From NCBI RefSeq assembly GCF_041435435.1, contig NZ_CP108494.1, positions 4,870,501 to 4,934,500 of the forward strand: DNA of 64,000 nt, read 5' to 3'. The position numbers were made by a program, and so were the translations under genes. This DNA is from Streptomyces sp. NBC_01241. Lineage in GTDB: Bacteria > Actinomycetota > Actinomycetes > Streptomycetales > Streptomycetaceae. The notes below the pieces were generated by a model, which was not told where the DNA came from, did no database searches, and saw nothing but the letters and a program-made list of their open reading frames with translations. Shown here piece by piece: positions 16,295 through 25,084 of this stretch (positions within the stretch are counted from its first letter, which is position 1; every line of letters starts with the position of its first letter).

Positions 16295-18253
16295 ATGACG
16301 GAGATGATCTCCACACTGCTTGTCGCCAACCGGGGCGAGATCGCCTGCCGGATCTTCCGCACCTGCCGTGCGCTCGGCATCGCCACCGTCGCGGTGTACT
16401 CCGACGCGGACGCCGACGCGCTCCACGTACGGGAGGCCGACATCGCCGTACGGCTGCCCGGCGCCGCCCCGGCCGACACCTATCTCCGCGGCGACCTCGT
16501 CGTACGCGCCGCGCACGCGGCGGGCGCCGACGCCGTCCACCCCGGCTACGGCTTCCTCTCCGAGAACGCCGGATTCGCCCGCGCCGTGCAGGACGCCGGC
16601 CTCGTCTGGGTCGGCCCGCCGGTCAAGGCCATCGAGCTGATGGCGTCCAAGACCCGCGCCAAGGAACTGATGGCCGCCGCCGGGGTGCCGCTGCTCGCTC
16701 CCGTCGACCCGGAACGGGCCACCGCCGACGACCTGCCGCTGCTGCTCAAGGCGGCGGCGGGCGGCGGCGGGCGCGGGATGCGGGTCGTACGCGAACTCGC
16801 CGATCTGCCGGCCGAGGTGACGGCGGCCACGGCCGAGGCGACCGCCGCGTTCGGGGACGGCGAGGTCTTCGCCGAGCCGTACGTGGAACGCGGCCGGCAC
16901 GTCGAGGTCCAGGTCATGGCCGACGGGCACGGCGGGGTCTGGGCGCTCGGCACCCGCGACTGCTCCCTCCAGCGACGCCACCAGAAGGTCGTCGAGGAAG
17001 CCCCCGCACCCGGTCTCGACGACGCACTGCGGACCCGGCTGCACGACGCCGCCGTGGCCGCCGCACAGGCCGTCGGCTACCGGGGCGCGGGCACCGTCGA
17101 ATTCCTCCTCGCCGCCGACGGGCGCCCGTACTTCCTGGAGATGAACACCCGCCTCCAGGTCGAACACCCCGTCACCGAAACGGTCTTCGGACTCGACCTC
17201 GTCGCCCTCCAGCTCCGCATCGCCGAAGGCGAACCGCTGCCCGCCACTGCACCCCCCGCACCGCACGGCCACGCCGTCGAGGCCCGCCTCTACGCCGAAG
17301 ACCCCGCCCGCGACTGGCAGCCGCAGACCGGAGCACTGCACACGCTCCACATACCCGAGGAACCCGGACTGCGCCTGGACACCGGCTACACCGGCGGCGA
17401 CACCATCGGCGTGCACTACGACCCCATGCTCGCCAAGGTCGTCGCCCACGCCCCCACCCGCACCGAAGCCGTACGCCTCCTCGCCCGCGCCCTGGAACGC
17501 GCCCGCATCCACGGCCCGGTCACCAACCGCGACCTGCTCGTACGGTCCCTGCGCCACCCCGACTTCCTCGCCGCCCGCCTCGACACCGGCTTCTACGACC
17601 GCCACCTGGACACCCTCACCCCGTCCCCGGACGAGGCCGCATCACGCCTCGCCGCCCTGGCTGCCGCGCTCGCCGACGCCGCCGCCCGGCAGCACGGCCC
17701 CGGACCGGGCACCGTCCGCCTCGGCGCCTGGCGCAACATCTCCTCGCAGCCCCGGACCAAGCGCTACCGCGCCGAACCCGACGGCACCGAACACGAGGCC
17801 GCCTACCGCACCACCCGCACCGGCCCCGTCCCCGGGACCGGAGAACGCGTCGTCGCCGCCGGGCCCGACCGCGTCACCCTCGAAACCGGCGGCGTCACCC
17901 GGCACTTCGACATCGCCGTCCACGGCGACAAGGTGTACGTGGACACCGCCACCGGCTCGTACACCTTCACCGCCCTGCCCCGCTTCACCGACCCCACCGA
18001 CCGGGCCGAACCCGGCTCCCTGCTCGCCCCCATGCCCGGCACCGTCGTCCGCGTCGCCGACGGCCTCACCGCCGGGATGGCGGTCACGGCCGGACAGCCC
18101 CTGATCTGGCTGGAGGCGATGAAGATGGAACACCGCATGCTCGCCCCCGCCTCCGGCACCCTCACCGCGCTCCATGCCGCACCCGGCCTCCAGGTGGAGG
18201 TCGGCGCCCTGCTCGCCGTAGTGCACGACGTACAGGAGGAACCGAAGCAATGA
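16295..18253 (+). CDS. Acyl-CoA carboxylase alpha subunit (biotin carboxylase + BCCP)
   Basis: The 652-residue protein has a biotin carboxylase domain (LVANRGEIACRIFRTCR; HPGYGFLSENA; KAAAGGGGRGMRVV ATP-grasp loop; EMNTRLQVEHPVTE) in residues 1-450 and a C-terminal BCCP domain with the biotinylation site EAMKMEH near residue 607. A linker domain of 150 residues between them matches the methylcrotonyl/geranyl-CoA carboxylase layout. It carboxylates biotin with ATP and bicarbonate for the beta subunit. ATG 16295 has GAGG 6 bases upstream. Confidence 0.9.
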   Translation: MTEMISTLLVANRGEIACRIFRTCRALGIATVAVYSDADADALHVREADIAVRLPGAAPADTYLRGDLVVRAAHAAGADAVHPGYGFLSENAGFARAVQDAGLVWVGPPVKAIELMASKTRAKELMAAAGVPLLAPVDPERATADDLPLLLKAAAGGGGRGMRVVRELADLPAEVTAATAEATAAFGDGEVFAEPYVERGRHVEVQVMADGHGGVWALGTRDCSLQRRHQKVVEEAPAPGLDDALRTRLHDAAVAAAQAVGYRGAGTVEFLLAADGRPYFLEMNTRLQVEHPVTETVFGLDLVALQLRIAEGEPLPATAPPAPHGHAVEARLYAEDPARDWQPQTGALHTLHIPEEPGLRLDTGYTGGDTIGVHYDPMLAKVVAHAPTRTEAVRLLARALERARIHGPVTNRDLLVRSLRHPDFLAARLDTGFYDRHLDTLTPSPDEAASRLAALAAALADAAARQHGPGPGTVRLGAWRNISSQPRTKRYRAEPDGTEHEAAYRTTRTGPVPGTGERVVAAGPDRVTLETGGVTRHFDIAVHGDKVYVDTATGSYTFTALPRFTDPTDRAEPGSLLAPMPGTVVRVADGLTAGMAVTAGQPLIWLEAMKMEHRMLAPASGTLTALHAAPGLQVEVGALLAVVHDVQEEPKQ

Positions 18254-19413
18254 GCACCGTCCTCGAAACCGAAGAGCACCAGGCCCTGCGCGCCGCCGTC
18301 GCCGCACTCGGAAAGCGCTACGGACGCGACTACATGACCTCCGTCGTCCGCGACGGCGCCCACCCGCGCGAACTGTGGACCGAGGCCGCCAGGCTCGGCT
18401 ACCTCGGCGTGAACCTCCCCGAGGAGTACGGCGGCGGAGGCGGCGGCATGGCCGAACTCTCCATAGTCCTGGAGGAGTTGGGGGCCGCCGGCAGTCCGCT
18501 GCTCATGATGGTGGTCTCCCCGGCGATCTGCGGCACCGTCATCGCCCGCTTCGGCACCGACAGCCAGAAACAGCAGTGGCTCCCCGGCCTCGCCGACGGC
18601 AGCCTCACCATGGCCTTCGGCATCACCGAACCCGACGCCGGATCCAACTCCCACCGCATCACCACCACCGCCCGCAAGGACGGCGACGACTGGCTGCTCA
18701 CCGGCCGCAAGGTCTTCGTCTCCGGCGTCGACATCGCCGACGCCACCCTCATCGTCGGCCGCACCGAGGACGCCAGGTCCGGCAGGCTCAAGCCCTGCCT
18801 CTTCATCGTCCCCCGCGACGCCCCGGGCTTCGGCCGCTCGCAGATCGACATGGAACTCCAGGCCCCGGAGAAGCAGTTCGAGCTGGTCCTCGACGACGTA
18901 CGGCTGCCCGCCGACGCCCTGGTCGGAGGGGGAGAGGACGCCGGACTCCTCCAGCTCTTCGCCGGGCTCAACCCCGAACGCATCATGACCGCCGCGTTCG
19001 GCATCGGCATGGGCCGCTACGCCCTCGACCGCGCCGTGGACTACGCGAAGACCCGCCAGGTGTGGAAGGAACCCATCGGTTCCCACCAGGCCATCGCCCA
19101 CCCCCTCGCCCAGGCCCACATCGAACTGGAACTGGCCCGGCTGATGATGCAGAAGGCCGCCCTGCTCTACGACGACGGCGACGACATCGGCGCGGGCGAG
19201 GCCGCCAACATGGCGAAGTACGCGGCCGGCGAAGCCTGCGTCAAGGCCGTCGACCAGGCCGTGCACACCCTCGGCGGCAACGGCCTCACCCGCGAGTACG
19301 GCCTCGCGTCCCTGATCACCGCCGCCCGCGTCGCCCGGATCGCCCCCGTCAGCCGGGAAATGATCCTGAACTACGTCTCCCACCAGTCCCTGGGGCTGCC
19401 CAAGTCGTACTGA
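18250..19413 (+). CDS. Acyl-CoA dehydrogenase (AtuD/isovaleryl-CoA type)
   Basis: The 387-residue flavoprotein has the usual three acyl-CoA dehydrogenase domains: MAFGITEPDAGSNSHRI (FAD/substrate loop), a beta-barrel with KVFVSGVDIADATLIVG, and the C-terminal helices with QAVHTLGGNGLTREYGL. It overlaps the alpha-subunit gene by 4 bases. In an atu/liu-like pathway it would make the alpha,beta double bond before carboxylation. Confidence 0.88.
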   Translation: MSTVLETEEHQALRAAVAALGKRYGRDYMTSVVRDGAHPRELWTEAARLGYLGVNLPEEYGGGGGGMAELSIVLEELGAAGSPLLMMVVSPAICGTVIARFGTDSQKQQWLPGLADGSLTMAFGITEPDAGSNSHRITTTARKDGDDWLLTGRKVFVSGVDIADATLIVGRTEDARSGRLKPCLFIVPRDAPGFGRSQIDMELQAPEKQFELVLDDVRLPADALVGGGEDAGLLQLFAGLNPERIMTAAFGIGMGRYALDRAVDYAKTRQVWKEPIGSHQAIAHPLAQAHIELELARLMMQKAALLYDDGDDIGAGEAANMAKYAAGEACVKAVDQAVHTLGGNGLTREYGLASLITAARVARIAPVSREMILNYVSHQSLGLPKSY

Positions 19414-19460
19414 CGCGTGCCCACGCGGAACCGCCCGGGCTCGAAAGACAGGACCCGCAC

Positions 19461-20201
19461 ATGACGTCGCCGCTCGCCGCCCCCGTCCACGACCGGGGCA
19501 TCACCACCCTCACCCTCGACTCGCCGGCCAACCGCAACGCACTCTCCGCACGGCTGGTCGGCGCACTGTCCACCGCCCTGGAGGCGTGCGCGGCCGACGA
19601 CGCCGTACGGGCCGTCGTCCTCACCCACACCGGCAACACCTTCTGCGCGGGCGCCGACCTCGCCGCACCGCCCGACCCGCACGCCCTCGTCGCCCTGATG
19701 CGGCAGATCGTCGCCCTGCCCAAGCCCGTCGTCGCCCGGGTCACCGGACACGTACGGGCGGGCGGCCTCGGCCTGCTCGGCGCCTGCGACATCTCCGCGG
19801 CCGGCCCCGAAGCCTCCTTCGCGCTCACCGAATCCCGGCTCGGCCTCGCCCCCGCCGTCATCTCCCTGCCGCTGCTGCCCCGCACCGACCCGCGCGCCGC
19901 CGCTCGCTACTACCTCACCGGAGAACGCTTCGACGCTGCCGAAGCCGCCCGCATCGGCCTGATCACACTCGCCGCCGAGGAGGTGGACAAGGGCCTCGTC
20001 CCCGTCCTGGACGGGCTGCGCAAGGCGTCACCTCAGGGGCTGGCGGCATCGAAGGAGCTGGTCACGGCTACTGTGCTGGAAAGCTTCGACCAGCACGCCG
20101 AAGACCTCATCGCCCGCTCGGCAGCCCTCTTCGCCTCCGCCGAGGCCCGGGAAGGAATGACGGCCTTCCTCGAACGACGGGACCCCGCATGGGAGTTGTG
20201 A
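19461..20201 (+). CDS. Enoyl-CoA hydratase/isomerase family protein
   Basis: The 246-residue crotonase-fold protein has the CoA-binding segment HTGNTFCAGADLA and the second oxyanion segment ARVTGHVRAGGLGLLGACD. In canonical hydratases two Glu sit near this second block; here the first is replaced (GHVRAGGLGLLG), so the activity could be hydration of an unusual substrate or another crotonase reaction. It matches the AtuE/LiuC position in the operon. AGGAC precedes ATG 19461. Confidence 0.82.
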   Translation: MTSPLAAPVHDRGITTLTLDSPANRNALSARLVGALSTALEACAADDAVRAVVLTHTGNTFCAGADLAAPPDPHALVALMRQIVALPKPVVARVTGHVRAGGLGLLGACDISAAGPEASFALTESRLGLAPAVISLPLLPRTDPRAAARYYLTGERFDAAEAARIGLITLAAEEVDKGLVPVLDGLRKASPQGLAASKELVTATVLESFDQHAEDLIARSAALFASAEAREGMTAFLERRDPAWEL

Positions 20202-20782
20202 CGCCCCCCACCGACCGGACCCCCAAGCAGGACCGTAGCCGGGCCACCCGTCGCCGGCTTCTCGAAGCCGCCGTCGCCTGCCTCGCCGAACACGGCTGGG
20301 CGGGCTCCACGGTCTCCGTCGTCGCCGAACGCGCGGGCGTCTCGCGCGGCGCCGCCCAGCACCACTTCCCGACTCGCGAGGACCTGTTCACCGCGGCCGT
20401 CGAATACGTCGCCGAGGAACGCTCCGCCGCCCTGCGCGCCCTGCCCGTCCAGGGCCGAATGGCCGTCGTCGCCGCCCTCGTCGACCTCTACACGGGCCCG
20501 CTCTTCCGCGCGGCACTCCAGCTCTGGGTCGCCGCGTCCAACGAGGAACAACTCCGCCCCCGCGTCACCGAACTCGAAGCCCGCGTCGGCCGAGAGACCC
20601 ACCGCATCGCCGTCGAACTCCTCGCCGCCGACGAGACGCGGCCCGGCGTACGCGAAACCGTCCAGGGCCTCCTGGACATGGCCCGCGGCCTCGGTCTGGC
20701 CAACGTACTCACCGACGACACCGCCCGGCGCCGACGGGTCGTGACGCAGTGGGCGGCACTGCTGGACGACGCACTCGGCTGA
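20189..20782 (+). CDS. TetR-family regulator of the acyl-CoA operon
   Basis: The 197-residue protein has a TetR HTH (TRRRLLEAAVACLAEHGWAG, VVAERAGVSRGAAQHHF) and a C-terminal helical ligand-binding domain. ATG 20189 lies 13 bases before the hydratase stop, so it is the last gene of the operon; GTG 20198 is an alternative. It probably represses the operon through the palindrome at 12097-12110 and is released by an acyl-CoA intermediate, by analogy to AtuR and LiuR-type control. The ligand is not known. Confidence 0.85.
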   Translation: MGVVTPPTDRTPKQDRSRATRRRLLEAAVACLAEHGWAGSTVSVVAERAGVSRGAAQHHFPTREDLFTAAVEYVAEERSAALRALPVQGRMAVVAALVDLYTGPLFRAALQLWVAASNEEQLRPRVTELEARVGRETHRIAVELLAADETRPGVRETVQGLLDMARGLGLANVLTDDTARRRRVVTQWAALLDDALG

Positions 20783-20808
20783 GCCCGACAGTCCGAGCCC
20801 GACAGTCC
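20781..20808 (+). repeat. Two tandem 14-base repeats after the TetR stop
   Basis: GAGCCCGACAGTCC occurs twice head to tail (20781-20794, 20795-20808); the first copy includes the last base of the TetR stop. Function unknown; a slippage product is likely. Confidence 0.5.
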
Positions 20809-20898
20809 GATTCCGCGTCCGGGACCGGGACCGGCCCCCGGTCGGCCAGGACCCCGGCCGGACCCGGACCTCACGCCACGGGGCCAGGCCGGCCGGTC

Positions 20899-22008
20899 TC
20901 AGTTCCGCAGGTCCGTGATCTGCTCGTACCCCTCGATCTCCCGGGGATCACGCGCCCCGGGCCCGACATACCGCGCCGAAGGCCGCACCAGGCGCCCCGT
21001 CCGCTTCTGCTCCAGGATGTGCGCCGACCAGCCCGCCGTACGCGCGCACGAGAACATCGACGTGAACATGTGCGCCGGAACCTCCGCGAAGTCCAGCATG
21101 ATCGCCGCCCAGAACTCCACGTTCGTCGCCAGCACCCGGTCCGGGCGCCGCGCGTGCAGCTCCTCCAGCGCGGCCTTCTCCAGCGCCAGCGCCACCTCGA
21201 AGCGCGGCGCACCCAACTCCTCGGCCGTACGCCGCAGAACGCGCGCCCGGGGGTCCTCCGCCCGGTAGACCCGGTGCCCGAATCCCATCAGCCGCTCACC
21301 CTTGTCCAGGGCTTTGCGCACGTACGCGGTGGCGTCCCCGGTGCGCTCGATCTCCTCGATCATGCCGAGGACCCGGGACGGCGCACCCCCGTGCAGCGGC
21401 CCCGACATCGCGCCCACCGCGCCCGACAGCGCCGCCGCCACATCGGCGCCGGTCGACGCGATGACACGGGCCGTGAACGTGGACGCGTTCATTCCGTGCT
21501 CGGCGGCCGACGTCCAGTACGCGTCGACGGCCTTGACGTGCCGGGGATCCGGCTCGCCGCGCCAGCGGATCATGAACCTTTCGACCACGGACTGCGCCTT
21601 GTCGATCTCGCTCTGCGGAACCATCGGCAGCCCCTGCCCGCGCGCCGACTGGGCGACGTAGGACAGCGCCATCACCGCGGCCCGCGCCAGATCGTTGCGC
21701 GCCCTCGCCTCGTCGATGTCGAGCAGCGGCCGGAGGCCCCAGACGGGAGCGAGCATCGCCAGCGCGGACTGCACATCGACCCGGATGTCACCCGAGTGCA
21801 CCGGGATCGGGAACGGCTCGGCGGGCGGCAGACCGGGGTTGAAGGCCCCGTCGACCAGCAGACCCCAGACATTTCCGAACGACACACGGCCGACGAGATC
21901 CTCGATGTCGACGCCCCGGTAACGGAGCGAACCGCCTTCCTTGTCCGGTTCGGCGATCTCCGTCTCGAACGCGACGACTCCCTCTAGTCCCGGTACGAAG
22001 TCGGACAT
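20899..22008 (-). CDS. Citrate synthase (type 2 paralogue)
   Basis: The 369-residue protein has the citrate synthase catalytic set: the His in GPLHGGAPSRV, GFGHRVYRAEDPRA, and the Asp in EFWAAIMLDFAEVP. The short N-terminus (LEGVVAFETEIAEPD, LRYRGVDIEDLV) is that of the actinobacterial citrate synthase 2 / 2-methylcitrate synthase group. It condenses oxaloacetate with acetyl-CoA or possibly propionyl-CoA; which one cannot be told here. ATG 22008 is divergent from pdxH. Confidence 0.88.
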   Translation of the reverse strand: MSDFVPGLEGVVAFETEIAEPDKEGGSLRYRGVDIEDLVGRVSFGNVWGLLVDGAFNPGLPPAEPFPIPVHSGDIRVDVQSALAMLAPVWGLRPLLDIDEARARNDLARAAVMALSYVAQSARGQGLPMVPQSEIDKAQSVVERFMIRWRGEPDPRHVKAVDAYWTSAAEHGMNASTFTARVIASTGADVAAALSGAVGAMSGPLHGGAPSRVLGMIEEIERTGDATAYVRKALDKGERLMGFGHRVYRAEDPRARVLRRTAEELGAPRFEVALALEKAALEELHARRPDRVLATNVEFWAAIMLDFAEVPAHMFTSMFSCARTAGWSAHILEQKRTGRLVRPSARYVGPGARDPREIEGYEQITDLRN

Positions 22009-22180
22009 GGCGGCTCCCTCGGTCGGCGGCTGCACGGAGGCCACAGTGGCCTGCCCCAAGTATTGGCGGGTTCCCACGACGCGGGGAAGCGTGACATCCG
22101 GCACAGCTTCCCCATTCACCGGTGACGGATCGACGGCCCTCCTTGACGGGCGGACTCGGCCGCTGCGGCAGGATGACCCC

Positions 22181-22855
22181 GTGCCCACCGCAGATTCCTC
22201 CTCCGATTCCACCACCGATCCGGCCGCGATGCGCGAGCAGTACCGTTCCGAGGGCTTCACCGAGGACACGCTGGCCGCCGACCCGATCCAGCAGTTCGCC
22301 CACTGGTTCCGGCAGGTCGCCGCGGGCGGGGTGCTGTACGAGCCCAACGCCATGGTGGTCTCCACCGCCACTCCCGAGGGCCGCCCGTCCTCACGCACGG
22401 TGCTGCTGAAGAAGTACGACGAACGCGGCTTCGTCTTCTTCACCAACTACGAGTCCCGCAAGGGCCGCGAACTGGCCGCCAATCCCTACGTCTCGCTGCT
22501 CTTTCCCTGGCATCCGATGGCCCGCCAGGTCATCATCACCGGCCGGGCGTCCCGCGTCGGCCGCGAGGAAACGGTCGCCTACTTCCGCACCCGCCCGCAC
22601 GGCTCCCAGCTCGGCGCCTGGGCGAGCGCCCAGTCGTCGGTGATCGGCTCCCGCGACGAGCTGATCCGGCGCTACGAGGAACTGGCCGCCCGCTACCCCG
22701 AGGGCGAACACATCCCCGCGCCCCCGCACTGGGGCGGCTTCCGGGTCGTCCCCGACACGATCGAGTTCTGGCAGGGCCACGAGAACCGGCTGCACGACCG
22801 TCTGAGGTACGTACGCGAGGGCGAGAACTGGCGCGTCGAGCGCCTGTGCCCGTAG
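22181..22855 (+). CDS. pdxH: Pyridoxamine/pyridoxine 5'-phosphate oxidase
   Basis: The 224-residue FMN enzyme converts PNP or PMP to pyridoxal 5'-phosphate. Family blocks are present: MREQYRSEGFTE, RPSSRTVLLKKYDERGFVFF (FMN phosphate site), NPYVSLLFPWHPMARQVIITG, and the C-terminal WGGFRVVPDTIEFWQG ... RLHDRLRY. GTG 22181 gives the expected length for the family. Confidence 0.93.
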   Translation: MPTADSSSDSTTDPAAMREQYRSEGFTEDTLAADPIQQFAHWFRQVAAGGVLYEPNAMVVSTATPEGRPSSRTVLLKKYDERGFVFFTNYESRKGRELAANPYVSLLFPWHPMARQVIITGRASRVGREETVAYFRTRPHGSQLGAWASAQSSVIGSRDELIRRYEELAARYPEGEHIPAPPHWGGFRVVPDTIEFWQGHENRLHDRLRYVREGENWRVERLCP

Positions 22856-22878
22856 CGAACCGGTTCGGACACGCAGAA

Positions 22879-22941
22879 ACCCGCAGGCTCTGGTCCCTCC
22901 TTGCGGAGGAGCCGGCCGGACTTACCGGCGAGCCTGCGGGT
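22879..22941 (+). terminator. Hairpin after pdxH
   Basis: ACCCGCAGGCT (22879-22889) pairs perfectly with AGCCTGCGGGT (22931-22941); the 41-base interior has its own shorter stems. It begins 24 bases after the pdxH stop. The rest of the convergent gap (to 23114) shows no convincing gene. Confidence 0.55.
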
Positions 22942-23114
22942 CGGTGACTGCTTGGAATTGGCCGATGACCGGCCTGCACTGCAAAGAGCGCGACAACGGG
23001 CGTCAGCCCGCAGTCACCTCACGAGTCCGAGAAGAAATCACTTCCGGAACACCTCCTTTCTTCGCTGGCAGCAGCCTAGGAAGGGGCGGGGGCTGACACA
23101 ACCCATTTATTTTC

Positions 23115-23870
23115 TCAGCGCCGGTAGAAGATCCGGTCCCGGTACTCGGTCATGACGCGCCCGTTCCACTCGTGGCCGCCGTCGACGTTCCCCGACCGCA
23201 GCATCGGCGGCTCGATCCCGCGCGCCACGAGCTGCTCCGCCGCGGCGGCCGTCATCGCCTGCATCACCGCGCTGGTGACCACCGTCGACGCGGGTCCGAA
23301 CGGTGCCTCGATCCCCTCGGTGGTCAGTTCCGCGTCGCCGATGGAGATCTTGCTGTCGAGCACGATGTCGCAGTGGTCCCGCAGGAAGCCGCCCGAGATG
23401 TGCCGGGACCGGGTGCCCTCCGCGTACGCGACCGAGGTGACGCCGATGACCTTCAGGCCGAGCGCGCGCGCGTTCATCGCCATCTCCACCGGCAGCGCGT
23501 TGCGCCCGGAGAGCGAGATGATCACGAGGACGTCGCCCGCCTCGGCGGGGCTGGAGTCGAGGACCGCGCTCGCCAGTCCGTCGACCCGTTCCAGCGCCGA
23601 GCCGAGGGTCGCGGGCATGACGTCGACACCGACCGTTCCCGGGACGGCCAGCAGGTTCATCAGGGCGAGTCCGCCCGCCCGGTAGACGACGTCCTGCGCG
23701 GCGAGCGAGGAGTGCCCGGCGCCGAAGGCGAAGAGCCGGCCGCCCGCGGCGACCGTGTCGGCGATCGCGGCACCGGCGGCCGCGATGTTGCCGGACTCCT
23801 CGTCGCGTACGCGTTCCAGCAGGCCGATCGCTGCATCGAAGAACTGACCGGCCAGCTTGCTGTCGCTCAT
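23115..23870 (-). CDS. SIS-domain phosphosugar-binding protein (UPF0309-like)
   Basis: This 251-residue SIS protein has the sugar-phosphate loop LFAFGAGHSSLAAQD and the second block VLVIISLSGRN with the conserved Ser, Gly and Asn. It lacks an HTH and resembles MurQ/GmhA-type isomerases or etherases that act on N-acetyl amino-sugar phosphates. ATG 23870 has AAAGGG 8 bases upstream. It is divergent from the iron regulator gene; a DasR-like box in the shared promoter region fits an amino-sugar role. Confidence 0.82.
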   Translation of the reverse strand: MSDSKLAGQFFDAAIGLLERVRDEESGNIAAAGAAIADTVAAGGRLFAFGAGHSSLAAQDVVYRAGGLALMNLLAVPGTVGVDVMPATLGSALERVDGLASAVLDSSPAEAGDVLVIISLSGRNALPVEMAMNARALGLKVIGVTSVAYAEGTRSRHISGGFLRDHCDIVLDSKISIGDAELTTEGIEAPFGPASTVVTSAVMQAMTAAAAEQLVARGIEPPMLRSGNVDGGHEWNGRVMTEYRDRIFYRR

Positions 23871-23930
23871 CGAGGAGGCCCTTTCCGGCGGTGAGAATGA
23901 TCCGTGGGGTGTCCGTGCCGCGGATCACGT

Positions 23931-23946
23931 TGCGGTCTGGACCAGT
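23931..23946. promoter_or_regulatory. Probable DasR-responsive element (dre)
   Basis: The core CGGTCTGGACCA followed by GT matches the dre consensus ANTGGTCTAGACCANT at 11 of its 14 specified positions. It lies 61 bases upstream of the SIS gene and 136 bases upstream of the DmdR1-like gene, so it could act on either promoter. DasR is the GlcNAc-responsive GntR regulator of streptomycetes. Confidence 0.6.
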
Positions 23947-24081
23947 GACCTGTCAATACCGTCCACGCCGCTCCGCTGCACGGTGTTCGGTCGGCGCGGC
24001 ACGGTTGTCAGCGGTATGCGTCAGAATTGGGTCAGGGCCAGCGCAAAGACGTTTTTCATGTCACAGCATCGAGGGGCACGA

Positions 24082-24774
24082 ATGTCCGGACTGATCGACA
24101 CCACGGAGATGTACCTCCGCACCATCCTCGAACTCGAAGAGGAAGGCGTGGTCCCCATGCGCGCCCGGATCGCGGAACGGCTGGACCAGAGCGGTCCGAC
24201 GGTCAGCCAGACGGTGGCGCGCATGGAGCGCGACGGCCTGGTGCAGGTCGCGGGCGACCGCCACCTGGAGCTGACCGGCGAGGGGCGCCGCCTCGCGACC
24301 CGCGTCATGCGCAAGCACCGGCTCGCCGAGTGCCTGCTCGTCGACGTGATCGGCCTGGAGTGGGAGCAGGTGCACGCCGAGGCATGCCGCTGGGAGCATG
24401 TGATGAGCGAGGCCGTGGAGCGGCGGGTGCTGGAGCTGCTGCGCCACCCGACGGAGTCGCCGTACGGGAACCCGATCCCGGGCCTGGAAGAGCTGGGCGA
24501 GAAGGCCGAGGCCGACCCGTTCCTCGACGAGGGCATGGTGAGCCTGTCGGAGCTCGACCCGGGCGCCGAGGGCAAGACCGTGGTCGTGCGCCGGATCGGT
24601 GAGCCGATCCAGACGGACGCCCAGCTGATGTACACGCTGCGGCGGGCGGGTGTGCAGCCCGGTTCCGTGGTCAGCGTGACCCAGTCGCCCGGCGGGGTGC
24701 TGGTCGGCAGCAGTGGCGAGGCGGCGGAGCTGGACGCCGAGGTCGCCTCGCATGTGTTCGTGGCCAAGCGCTGA
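24082..24774 (+). CDS. dmdR1: DtxR/IdeR-family iron-dependent repressor, DmdR1-like
   Basis: The 230-residue protein begins MSGLIDTTEMYLRTILELEEEG, MRARIAERLDQSGPTVSQTVARMERDGL (winged HTH), then the metal-binding dimer domain (MRKHRLAECLLVDVIGLEW, CRWEHVMSEAVERRV, with the Cys/Glu/His ligands) and a C-terminal SH3-like domain. It is near identical in my memory to S. coelicolor DmdR1, the Fe(II)-dependent repressor of siderophore genes. ATG 24082 has GAGGGG upstream. Divergent from the SIS gene. Confidence 0.92.
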   Translation: MSGLIDTTEMYLRTILELEEEGVVPMRARIAERLDQSGPTVSQTVARMERDGLVQVAGDRHLELTGEGRRLATRVMRKHRLAECLLVDVIGLEWEQVHAEACRWEHVMSEAVERRVLELLRHPTESPYGNPIPGLEELGEKAEADPFLDEGMVSLSELDPGAEGKTVVVRRIGEPIQTDAQLMYTLRRAGVQPGSVVSVTQSPGGVLVGSSGEAAELDAEVASHVFVAKR

Positions 24775-24985
24775 CGGGTTCGTGGCCGCGGACGGACGCT
24801 GAAGCGTGACGTCCGCTTCCCTTTTTTCCGTCCGGAACCGCAGCGCTCGGACGGATCGCGTGCCAGGCTGTGGCTGAGGCATACCTGAGAGTGTCGGCCA
24901 CCTGACCGTGCGGGTCGGGGAGGGAGCAGGCGCATGCGCCCGAGGTACTTGCTCGTTCGGCATGTTCGGTTCGTTCCGTACGTTA

Positions 24986-25045
24986 CGCACGTCGGGGTTT
25001 CGCACGTCGGGGTTTCGCACGTCAGGGTTGCGCGCGTCCGGGTTG
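24986..25045 (+). repeat. Four tandem 15-base repeats
   Basis: CGCACGTCGGGGTTT (24986-25000) is repeated exactly at 25001-25015, then as CGCACGTCAGGGTTG (25016-25030) and CGCGCGTCCGGGTTG (25031-25045), with a partial fifth. The unit is a multiple of three, so it gives an RNPDV pentapeptide repeat in the antisense frame. Apart from this and the terminator at 25057 I see no gene in the 571 bases 24775-25345. Confidence 0.75.
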
Positions 25046-25056
25046 CGCACGCAGAG

Positions 25057-25084
25057 GGCCCCGGCGCCTTGCGGCGCCGGGGCC
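25057..25084. terminator. Strong hairpin terminator
   Basis: GGCCCCGGCGCC (25057-25068) and GGCGCCGGGGCC (25073-25084) pair perfectly over 12 bases with a TTGC loop, placed between the dmdR1-like gene and the hydrolase gene. Confidence 0.75.

Noticed and set aside
22965..23096. 43-codon plus-strand ORF (MTGLHCKERDNG) after pdxH
   Set aside because: No proper ribosome site and no known similarity; the gap is more simply a terminator region between convergent genes.
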